A stretch of 32,487 nucleotides of DNA from Clostridiales bacterium (GTDB lineage: Bacteria > Bacillota > Clostridia > Christensenellales > Aristaeellaceae), in the NCBI GenBank assembly GCA_029012285.1, contig JAQXLU010000092.1, positions 1-32,487 of the forward strand, in the 5' to 3' direction. This document shows positions 25,584-32,487 of the stretch, piece after piece. Below the pieces are notes generated by a model. It had not been told where the DNA came from and made no database searches. It saw nothing but the letters and a program-made list of their open reading frames with translations. Position numbers and translations under genes: made by a program. How positions within the stretch are numbered: the stretch's first letter is position 1; each line of letters begins with the position of its first letter.

Positions 25584-27071
25584 ATGGAGCAAACCCGCGA
25601 GTTCAACCTGTATCGCGACATTGCCGAGCGCACGGACGGCGATGTGTACATCGGGGTGGTGGGCCCGGTCAGGACGGGCAAGAGCACCTTCATCAGCCGG
25701 TTTATGGAGCAGCTTGTCCTGCCACGACTGGCGGACAGCCCCAAAAAGGTGCGCATCGCCGATGAGCTGCCCCAGTCCGGCTCGGGACGTACCATCATGA
25801 CCACCCAGCCCAAATTCGTACCTGGCGAGGCCGTCACGGTGTCCCTGGGGGAAAACACGCCCGTGCGCATCCGACTGGTGGACAGCGTGGGGTATCTGGT
25901 CAAGGGGGCGATGGGCGTATCCGACGAGGACGGCACCCGCATGGTGCACACGCCCTGGTTCGACCAGGACATCCCTTTTGACCAGGCGGCGGAAATCGGC
26001 ACGCGAAAGGTCATTGCGGAACACGCGACCATCGGCATGGTCGTGACGACCGACGGCTCCATCGCGGACCTGCCAAGAAGCGCCTACGTGGACGCGGAGG
26101 AGCGGGTTATCAGCGAGTTGAAGGCGCTGGGCAAGCCCTTCGTGATCGTGCTCAACTCCGCCATGCCCCGCAGTGCGGACACGCTGACATTGCGCGATTC
26201 CCTGGAGGACCGCTTTGCCGTGCCGGTGATGCTTCTCAACGTCAAGGAAATGCAAGTGGATGACATCCAGCGGGTGCTGGAGTCGGTGCTGCTGGAGTTC
26301 CCGCTGCGGGAGGCCCACCTGTCTGTCCCTGCCTGGCTGGATGCGCTGGACGACGACCACTATCTGGTGCAGCATGTGCTGGACGGCGTGCGCAGCTGCG
26401 GACACACGAGCCGCGTCATGCGGGAGAGCGATGTGTTCGACATGGCCTTCGCGGACTCCGAATACGCAGAGCCCGTCCGCACGGAACGTATCGAGCCCGG
26501 AGAAGGCCGGATGGATTTCTCCCTGTCCATGCGGGAGGGGTTATTCAACCGCATCCTGGGGGAGGAATGTGGCACGGAGATTCGCGGGGATGCGCATTTG
26601 CTCCGATTGATGAAGGAGTTGGTCAGCGCAAAGGCGGAGTACGACCGCATTGCCGATGCGCTGTCCGCCGTGCGTGCCACGGGGTACGGCTGCGTCACGC
26701 CCGGTGTGTCGGAATTGACCCTGGAGGAGCCACAAATTGTCCGCCAGGGCAGCCAGTTCGGGGTGAAGCTCAAGGCCAACGCGCCGTCCCTCCACCTGAT
26801 CCGCGTGGATATCGAAACAGAGGTGACCCCCGTGGTCGGCACGGAGGAGCAATCCGCCGATATGGTGCGCCAGCTGACGGACGAGTTTGCCACCAACCCG
26901 CAAAAGGTGTGGGAAACCAGCTTCTTTGGCCGCTCCCTGGACGAAATGGTGCGTGAGGGGCTGAACAACAAGCTGCTGCGCATGCCCGCCGACGAGCAGG
27001 AGAAGGTGCAGCAGACCCTGACACGCATCGTCAATGAGGGCGACGGCGGCATGATCTGCATATTGTTGTAG
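25584..27071 (+). CDS. spoIVA: Stage IV sporulation protein A
   Basis: FNLYRDIAERTDGDVYIGVVGPVRTGKSTFISRFMEQLVLP, full length, C-terminal GGMICILL. Confidence 0.97.
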   Translation: MEQTREFNLYRDIAERTDGDVYIGVVGPVRTGKSTFISRFMEQLVLPRLADSPKKVRIADELPQSGSGRTIMTTQPKFVPGEAVTVSLGENTPVRIRLVDSVGYLVKGAMGVSDEDGTRMVHTPWFDQDIPFDQAAEIGTRKVIAEHATIGMVVTTDGSIADLPRSAYVDAEERVISELKALGKPFVIVLNSAMPRSADTLTLRDSLEDRFAVPVMLLNVKEMQVDDIQRVLESVLLEFPLREAHLSVPAWLDALDDDHYLVQHVLDGVRSCGHTSRVMRESDVFDMAFADSEYAEPVRTERIEPGEGRMDFSLSMREGLFNRILGEECGTEIRGDAHLLRLMKELVSAKAEYDRIADALSAVRATGYGCVTPGVSELTLEEPQIVRQGSQFGVKLKANAPSLHLIRVDIETEVTPVVGTEEQSADMVRQLTDEFATNPQKVWETSFFGRSLDEMVREGLNNKLLRMPADEQEKVQQTLTRIVNEGDGGMICILL

Positions 27072-27083
27072 CGCATCGCACAC

Positions 27084-27120
27084 AAAAAGGCGAACCGGTT
27101 TGATAGGCCGGTTCGCCTTT
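27084..27120. terminator. Bidirectional terminator between spoIVA and convergent gene
   Basis: AAAAAGGCGAACCGG TTTGATAGG CCGGTTCGCCTTT. Confidence 0.88.
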
Positions 27121-27128
27121 GTCATGTC

Positions 27129-28325
27129 TTATTCAGCCGTGTAGTTGTCGAAGTAGCCCTGGATATACACGATGGGCGTGCCCTTGTCGCCAGAGCCGGA
27201 GGTCAGGTCGCACAGGGAGCCAATCAGGTCGGTCAGGCGGCGGGGCGTGGTGCCCTGAGCAGCCATCTGGCCCACCAGGGAGGAGCCGTCCTTGGCGCTG
27301 ATCTTGGCCTTGATGGCATCCTGCAGCGCCTTGCCGGACAGGGTGGCAAAGTCGTTGTCCGCCAGGTACTTGAGCTTCAACTCGTTGGGCGTGCCCTCCA
27401 GGCCCACGGTGTAGGCGGGGGAAACCACCGGGTCAGCCAGCTCCCAGATCTTCCCGACCGGATCCTTGAACGCGCCGTCGCCGTACACCATGACCTCCAC
27501 GTGCTTGCCGGTCATGTCCAGCAGCCGGGCCTGGATATCTTCCACGAGGCCCTGGCAATCGCGGGGGAAGAGCTTCACCGTGCTCTCGGTGGCCTTGTTG
27601 GAGCCCAGCAGGCCATAGCGCTCGTTGTAGCCGCTGCCATTCACCGGGGCGTTCATGATTTCATCCAGCCCGTAGACGCGCTGCGCACCGGCCGCCTTGA
27701 GCAGCCGCTTGGTGCGGGCGCGGGTGTGAATGTCACAGTGGAGAACGTTCTTGGTGTAGGTAAGAATCGCGCGGGGATCGTTGGCAAAGATCACTTCCAC
27801 CTCTGCGCCCATCTCACGGATCAGATTGGAATAATACTCCACATAGTCCACACCGGTGAAGGGGTGCTTCACATAGCCGAAGTACTCACGGTACTGCTTC
27901 TCGCTCAGCACATCGCGGTAGGGATCGACGCCGTGGGCGTCCATCGCATCCCAGTCGATGAGGTGATTGCCCACCTCGTCCGAGGGGTAGGAGAGCATCA
28001 GCACCACCTTCTTGCAGCCCTTGGCGATGCCGCGCAGGCAAATGGCGAAGCGGTTGCGGCTCAGGATGGGGAAGATCACGCCGACGGTTTCGCCGCCCAG
28101 TTTGGTGCGAACATCCTCGGCGATATTGTCCACGGACGCATAGTTGCCCTGCGCGCGGGCCACGATGGCTTCGGTCATGCAGACCACATCGCGGTCACGG
28201 ACAACAATCTCACCGTTGTTGATCGCTTCGGCCAAGCAGGTGGTCACGATCTGCGCCAAATCGTCGCCCTCGCGGATGATCGGTGCACGAACGCCCATAG
28301 AAACAGTACCCAGCATACGGCTCAT
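27129..28325 (-). CDS. Coenzyme F420-0:L-glutamate ligase (CofE)-like protein
   Basis: VSMGVRAPIIREGDDL, IVVRDRDVVCMTEAIVARAQGNY and extended C-terminal region as in Firmicute CofE-like proteins; SD GGAGTG before ATG 28325. Confidence 0.75.
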   Translation of the reverse strand: MSRMLGTVSMGVRAPIIREGDDLAQIVTTCLAEAINNGEIVVRDRDVVCMTEAIVARAQGNYASVDNIAEDVRTKLGGETVGVIFPILSRNRFAICLRGIAKGCKKVVLMLSYPSDEVGNHLIDWDAMDAHGVDPYRDVLSEKQYREYFGYVKHPFTGVDYVEYYSNLIREMGAEVEVIFANDPRAILTYTKNVLHCDIHTRARTKRLLKAAGAQRVYGLDEIMNAPVNGSGYNERYGLLGSNKATESTVKLFPRDCQGLVEDIQARLLDMTGKHVEVMVYGDGAFKDPVGKIWELADPVVSPAYTVGLEGTPNELKLKYLADNDFATLSGKALQDAIKAKISAKDGSSLVGQMAAQGTTPRRLTDLIGSLCDLTSGSGDKGTPIVYIQGYFDNYTAE

Positions 28326-28509
28326 AGTAACACTCCTAAATCTGCACGCAGCAGTAACATATGCAAACGAAATCCGGTTCTGACCGATGTCCATTTGCTT
28401 CAATATTATAGTACGTTTTTGCGAATTTGGGAAGGGCTTTGCTGCATTTTTCACGTTTTTCATCAAGAGAAAGTCCGCAATCGGTATCAACCCACCCCAT
28501 TCCGCCGTG

Positions 28510-28538
28510 TTGTCAAGCGGGTGAGAATCTGCTATAAT
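28510..28538 (+). promoter_or_regulatory. SigA-type promoter upstream of nrnA remnant / surE
   Basis: TTGTCA-17 nt-TATAAT. Confidence 0.65.
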
Positions 28539-28568
28539 GCTGCTGTCCCAACAAATGAGGTACGAACC

Positions 28569-29003
28569 ATGTATGCAAGGGTACTCAAGGCAATCACCGA
28601 CCACCGGGTGATTATCATTCACAGGCACTGCAACCCTGACGGGGACGCGCTGGGCAGCAGATCGCCTAAAGCACATCATCCTGGCGAACTTCCCGGATAC
28701 CGCGGCCCGCAAGCTCTTCCGTGATAAACGGTATGAAAGGGCCGACATGACGTTGCGGGTGAACCATCACCTGTTCAGCGAAAAGAGCGCGGATATCGAG
28801 GTTGTGGACAGCGCCTGGCAAAACTGCTGCGGCATAGTGCTTCCCTCGGTGGCTGCTGAGGCCTGTATGCCGGCATGGCGACGGACTCCGGGCGCTTCCG
28901 CTGCGATTCGGCCAGCATGCTGAAACTGTTTGGTATCAGACGGGGGATGGTCAGCAACATGGCGGACAAGCAGTACAAGGAGAACAACAAGGGATGGCTA
29001 TGA
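28569..29003 (+). pseudogene. Remnant of DHH-family phosphoesterase (NrnA-like), internally deleted and frameshifted
   Basis: MYARVLKAITDHRVIIIHRHCNPDGDALGS, then (new frame) LKHIILANFPDT...VNHHLFSEKSADIEVVDSAW, then (new frame) LYAGMATDSGRFRCDSASMLKLFGI...; recognisable NrnA motifs in order. Confidence 0.85.
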
Positions 29004-29722
29004 GAATCTGTATCACCAATGACGACGGCATCCACAGCGAGGGATTGCTGCGCCTGGTGCAGTGGGCGGGTAGGCTGGGAGAGGTCTTCGTGTACGCGCC
29101 CAAGGTGGAGCAGAGCGCGAAATCCCATGCGGTACAGCTTCACCAGGCCTACCAGGTCAAGCCGGTGGATGTAACGGGCGCAATTCGTGCTTACGCGGTA
29201 GACTCCACCCCGGCGGATTGCGTGCGCATTGCCGTCCTGGGCAGGCATGAGCAGTTCGATCTGGTGATTTCCGGCATCAACCGAGGGCTGAACATCGGGC
29301 AGGACATCATCTATTCCGGTACAGTCAGCGCCGCCATGGAGGCGGTCGCCCTGGGGATTCCAGGTCTGGCGCTCTCCACAGAGCCGGAGAGCTTCGATAC
29401 CGCGATTGCAAGCCTGGATCGCGTGTGGGACTACATCCGCACCCGTGAGCTTTTCAGCCACGCAAGGTTGTGGAATGTGAACATTCCGCTGGATACCACC
29501 GGGGAGATTCATATCACGCGTCAAGGCGGACCCTACTATTCCGATGAGTTCGGACTGGAGGAGGACGACATGTACCGCCCCTTGGGCAAGGATGTGTACA
29601 CACCCCGGGAGAACTCCGACCTTGACACGGATTGCACCTTGCGCGACCGCCACATTTCCATCACGCCCCTGACCATCGATCGCACGGACTGGAATGCCTA
29701 TCAGGCGCTGAAAGGTGGATAA
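29000..29722 (+). CDS. surE: 5'/3'-nucleotidase SurE
   Basis: MRICITNDDGIHSEGLLRLVQWA, VYAPKVEQSAKSHAV, SGINRGLNIGQDIIYSGTVSAAMEA. Confidence 0.96.
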   Translation: MRICITNDDGIHSEGLLRLVQWAGRLGEVFVYAPKVEQSAKSHAVQLHQAYQVKPVDVTGAIRAYAVDSTPADCVRIAVLGRHEQFDLVISGINRGLNIGQDIIYSGTVSAAMEAVALGIPGLALSTEPESFDTAIASLDRVWDYIRTRELFSHARLWNVNIPLDTTGEIHITRQGGPYYSDEFGLEEDDMYRPLGKDVYTPRENSDLDTDCTLRDRHISITPLTIDRTDWNAYQALKGG

Positions 29723-29723
29723 G

Positions 29724-29757
29724 AGAAGCCGCATTCTTTTGACGGGATGCGGCTTCT
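29724..29757 (+). terminator. Terminator-like hairpin after surE
   Basis: AGAAGCCGCAT...ATGCGGCTTCT 11-bp stem; weak T-run. Confidence 0.55.
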
Positions 29758-29787
29758 TGATGGTTACAGATGTTTCAGGGCGGGGGA

Positions 29788-29865
29788 CTACTCCACCTTG
29801 ATCACAGCGCTCAGGGAGCGGCTCTTGTGTTGAATACGATGGTTGACTGCATATCTTACGCTCAT
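29788..29865 (-). CDS. Possible 25-aa small ORF downstream of HAD gene
   Basis: ATG..TAG MSVRYAVNHRIQHKSRSLSAVIKVE; no strong SD; not in ORF track because of size. Confidence 0.2.
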   Translation of the reverse strand: MSVRYAVNHRIQHKSRSLSAVIKVE

Positions 29866-29879
29866 GAGAAGATCACTTC

Positions 29880-30641
29880 TCACAACCCTGCAATGAGCGT
29901 GGTCAGGGCAGGCCAGTTCGCGCCTTCAAACTCATAATGACACTGGCCGGAAACGTCCTTCGCCACCTTCCCAGGGTCTGCGGGCGCTTGCTCGGCGGGG
30001 GTCAGGTTGGTGTGCATATAGAGCGTGGAAAGCCCCGCCGCCGTAGCTCCGGCGATGTCGGTTTCCCGGTCGTTGCCGATCATCAGGCAGCGGCTGGCAT
30101 CCAGGTGCTCGCCCTCCAGCAGGGCGGAGAAGAAGCGCCCGTCAGGCTTCCGGCACTGATAGTCGGAGGACAGGTAGATACGGTCAAACCGGGTATCCAG
30201 CCCCAGCAGGCGCAGCTCGTAGGCGGTGAAGCTGCGCTGGGCGTTGCTCAGCAGCCACAGGCGGAAGCCCTTTTGCCGCAGGGCGTCGAGGGATTCAAGT
30301 ACCCTGTCGTAGAGCCGGATATACTCCGTCGATGCCACACGGAACACCTGCGCGGCGTTAAAGCCGAGCACATTGGCGTTCTCCGTCACGCCCCTGGCGC
30401 GGAACAAATCCGCCATGACCTCATCAAAGGGGATGTCGGGATAGACCTCGTAGCTCTGACCAGCAACCGACTCCCGACTGGTCATAACCGACTCGAAGTC
30501 GGTTTTGAGCTCCTTGCCTGTGCATGGCGCGCCATAATAGCCGAAGTACAACGCTGTTTTATCCCAAACCAAATCGTTTTCCTCTGTATGGATGTCTACC
30601 AGTGTTCCATACAGGTCGAAAATCAAATCAGTGTAGCGCAT
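29880..30641 (-). CDS. HAD family hydrolase
   Basis: LIFDLYGTLVDIHTEEN, LWLLSNAQ, CRKPDGRFF, CLMIGNDRETDIAGATAAGLSTLYM; SD AGGAGG before ATG 30641. Confidence 0.93.
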   Translation of the reverse strand: MRYTDLIFDLYGTLVDIHTEENDLVWDKTALYFGYYGAPCTGKELKTDFESVMTSRESVAGQSYEVYPDIPFDEVMADLFRARGVTENANVLGFNAAQVFRVASTEYIRLYDRVLESLDALRQKGFRLWLLSNAQRSFTAYELRLLGLDTRFDRIYLSSDYQCRKPDGRFFSALLEGEHLDASRCLMIGNDRETDIAGATAAGLSTLYMHTNLTPAEQAPADPGKVAKDVSGQCHYEFEGANWPALTTLIAGL

Positions 30642-30774
30642 AGCTGTCCTCCTTTGAGTACGTAGCTTGATTATACCACAAAACCCCTTGCAATGTACAG
30701 GAAAATGCAGCAGGAAGCACTTGTATACAGGCGTGAAACAGGCAAAAACTGATTGAAATTCCCCATGATCTGCA

Positions 30775-30803
30775 TTGTGATGCACCCGAACACATGGTAT
30801 AAT
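30775..30803 (+). promoter_or_regulatory. SigA-type promoter for GH10 gene
   Basis: TTGTGA-17 nt-TATAAT. Confidence 0.55.
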
Positions 30804-30835
30804 GAGGCGAGAACTGCCTGAATGGAGGAAACTGC

Positions 30836-32056
30836 ATGGATCGTTTCGCACACCGTCAATCTGCCTGCAAATTGACCTTCCTGGATGCCCAGGGGAAGCC
30901 CATGCAAGGCCGCAGGGTACACGCCAGGCTGACCAGGCATGAGTTCAAGTTCGGCTGCAATATTTTTTGGCTGACCGGCCTGTTTGATCCCCGTCTGCCC
31001 GCTGATAAGCAGGCGCAGCTCTATCGCATGTGGGAGGACTGGTCGGCACTGTTCAACTTTGGTACGCTGCCCTTCTACCAGGGCCAGTACGAGCCTCAGG
31101 AGGGCGTGACCCGCGAAGCCATCTTGCTGAAAACCGCGCAGTTCCTCCGCAAGCACAACGTGGAAATGAAGGGCCATCCGCTGTGCTGGCACACCGTGTC
31201 TGCCAAGTGGCTGCTGAAAAAGACGAACGACGAGGTGCTGGAGAACCAGCTTCACCGTATCCGCCGCGAAGTGAGCGCCTTTAAGGATTACATCCACATG
31301 TGGGACGTAATCAACGAGGTCGTCATCATGCCTGACTTTACCGCGGAGGAAAACGCCATCACCCGACTGTGTGCCCATATGGGCCGCGTAGAACTGGTGA
31401 AGGCGGCGTTCGACATGGCCCGTCAGACCGACCCCAACGCCACGCTGCTCCTTAACGATTTCGTCACCAGCGACAGGTACAAGGAGCTGATCACCGATTG
31501 CCTTTCTGCGGGTGTGGATATCGACGTGATCGGCATCCAGTCCCACCAGCACCAGGGCTTTTGGGGGCAGGAAAAGCTCCAGGAGGTGCTATCGCGCTTT
31601 GAAACCTTCGGCAAGCCCATCCACTTCACCGAGAACACCTTTGTGTCCGGTGATTTGATTCCGCCCCACATCGTCGACCTCAACGACTGGCAGGTGCCGG
31701 AGTGGCCTACAACCCCTGAAGGTGAGGATCGCCAGGCGCGGGATTTCCTCGCGATGCTCAATGAGCTCTTTGCCCATCCCCAGGTAGAAGCCTTCTCCAA
31801 CTGGGACTTCTGCGATGGTGCATGGCTTGGCGCACCGGCAGGGCTTGTCCGCCTGGATGGCAGCCATAAGCCCGCCTACGACGCGCTCAAGCAGCGCATC
31901 TGGCAAGACTGGTGCACCGATGTGACCCTCATGACGGATGAGAATGGTCAGTGCACGCTGGAGGGCTTCCGCGGGGAGTATGCGCTCCAGGTGGATAATC
32001 AAGAGGCCAGCATGACACTCGACAAAGCCACCATCAGCCAAACGATCCATCTTTGA
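30836..32056 (+). CDS. Glycoside hydrolase family 10 (endo-1,4-beta-xylanase-like), no signal peptide
   Basis: EFKFGCNIFWLTG, MKGHPLCWHT, MWDVINEVV acid/base, LLLNDF, DVIGIQSHQH, IHFTENT nucleophile region, SNWDFCDGAWLGAPAGLVRLDGSHKPAYDAL. Confidence 0.9.
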   Translation: MDRFAHRQSACKLTFLDAQGKPMQGRRVHARLTRHEFKFGCNIFWLTGLFDPRLPADKQAQLYRMWEDWSALFNFGTLPFYQGQYEPQEGVTREAILLKTAQFLRKHNVEMKGHPLCWHTVSAKWLLKKTNDEVLENQLHRIRREVSAFKDYIHMWDVINEVVIMPDFTAEENAITRLCAHMGRVELVKAAFDMARQTDPNATLLLNDFVTSDRYKELITDCLSAGVDIDVIGIQSHQHQGFWGQEKLQEVLSRFETFGKPIHFTENTFVSGDLIPPHIVDLNDWQVPEWPTTPEGEDRQARDFLAMLNELFAHPQVEAFSNWDFCDGAWLGAPAGLVRLDGSHKPAYDALKQRIWQDWCTDVTLMTDENGQCTLEGFRGEYALQVDNQEASMTLDKATISQTIHL

Positions 32057-32062
32057 CCTGAT

Positions 32063-32089
32063 GCCCGGACAGTACGTCCGGGCTTTTTG
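32063..32089 (+). terminator. Terminator after GH10
   Basis: GCCCGGAC AGTAC GTCCGGGC TTTTT. Confidence 0.93.
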
Positions 32090-32116
32090 ATGCATGCTTG
32101 CGGTGAAACGGGGTAT

Positions 32117-32147
32117 AAAAAACGCCAGAATCCTGCGATTCTGACGT
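32117..32147 (-). terminator. Terminator of tRNA-Ser transcript
   Basis: Minus strand ACGTCAGAATC GCAG GATTCTGGCGT TTTTT. Confidence 0.8.
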
Positions 32148-32148
32148 C

Positions 32149-32239
32149 TGGCGCAGAGTCTGGGATTTGAACCCAGGGTGGGGTATCAGCCCACACACGA
32201 TTTCCAGTCGTGCGCCTTAGACCACTCAGCCAACTCTGC
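32149..32239 (-). tRNA. tRNA-Ser (anticodon GGA), CCA encoded
   Basis: Minus strand GCAGAGTTGGCTGAGTGGTCTAAGGCGCACGACTGGAAATCGTGTGTGGGCTGATACCCCACCCTGGGTTCAAATCCCAGACTCTGCGCCA; 7-bp acceptor, long variable arm, GGTTCAAATCC T-loop. Confidence 0.96.
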
Positions 32240-32282
32240 ATATTCGATTGCATGCTGCGGTGGGTCAACCGCAACGATGGTT

Positions 32283-32311
32283 ATTATAGCAGGGCATGGT
32301 CGGTTTGTCAA
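32283..32311 (-). promoter_or_regulatory. Consensus SigA promoter of tRNA-Ser
   Basis: Minus strand TTGACA-17 nt-TATAAT. Confidence 0.85.
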
Positions 32312-32348
32312 GGGCATTTTTGCGCTTTTGCAAATCTTTTTGCAAAAT

Positions 32349-32487
32349 CTAAATTGCAATATCAAATAGGACAGACTGAAAAAGTTCCGCAGCGGAAGCG
32401 TAGGAGAAGGATTTACGAGGGAAACGGTTGATCCAGTCCTGAACTCTTTGGACAGCGTCGGGGGAGACGCCGTCCAAAGAACAGCCC
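32349..32487 (-). mobile_element. C-terminal end of IS30-like transposase (runs off window)
   Basis: Minus-strand open frame GCSLDGVSPDAVQRVQDWINRFPRKSFSYASAAELFQSVLFDIAI*, resembling IS30 transposase C-termini (INxxPRKxxxYxxAxELF); absent from ORF track because the start is outside. Confidence 0.65.

Noticed and set aside
27501-28724. 407-aa plus-strand ORF opposite the CofE-like gene
   Set aside because: Antisense composition; only its last part coincides with the nrnA remnant N-terminus.
24974-30697. Shared 13-mer ACCCCTTGCAATG near 24975 and 30684
   Set aside because: Only two copies; one is part of a promoter -35; chance or compositional.
30671-31552. 293-aa minus-strand ORF opposite GH10
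   Set aside because: Antisense shadow of a clear GH10 gene.
1-32487. CRISPR arrays, rRNA, prophage, toxin-antitoxin or restriction-type defence loci
   Set aside because: No regularly spaced repeats, rRNA sequence or such protein motifs were seen anywhere in the window.

Overview
The window looks like a chromosomal segment from a GC-rich, probably endospore-forming Bacillota/Clostridia-type bacterium. The lineage is inferred from SpoVT, SpoIVA, a SpoIID-domain protein and YabM/YabN/RqcP homologues. From left to right it contains: a truncated QueG-like reductase; a GH127/DUF1680-like protein; a Dus family protein; two tandem exported proteins of unknown function; an ispDF fusion, rqcP, HU, mazG(yabN), yabM-like flippase and spoVT block on the minus strand; a GH31 glucosidase; a decayed exported-protein gene; a SpoIID plus 7xSH3b protein overlapping a trmN6-like methyltransferase; TspO; a BaiN/HI0933-like flavoprotein; a CNNM/CorC-type DUF21-CBS protein; several small membrane or orphan ORFs; a TIM-barrel epimerase-like protein; rplS; spoIVA; a CofE-like F420-0 ligase homologue; an nrnA remnant; surE; a HAD hydrolase; a GH10 xylanase; tRNA-Ser(GGA); and the C-terminal end of an IS30-like transposase at the right edge. 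No CRISPR array, prophage or obvious defence system was seen. The most interesting signal is the leader of the CNNM-type gene (about 21938-22027). A proline-containing 27-codon uORF is superimposed on nested RNA helices that bury the only SD-like sequence before the main start codon, which suggests an undescribed translational control element. Other points of interest are the GH127-like protein with a degenerate catalytic Cys/Glu constellation, the two-gene exported module of unknown function, and the nrnA remnant sitting between an intact promoter and surE.
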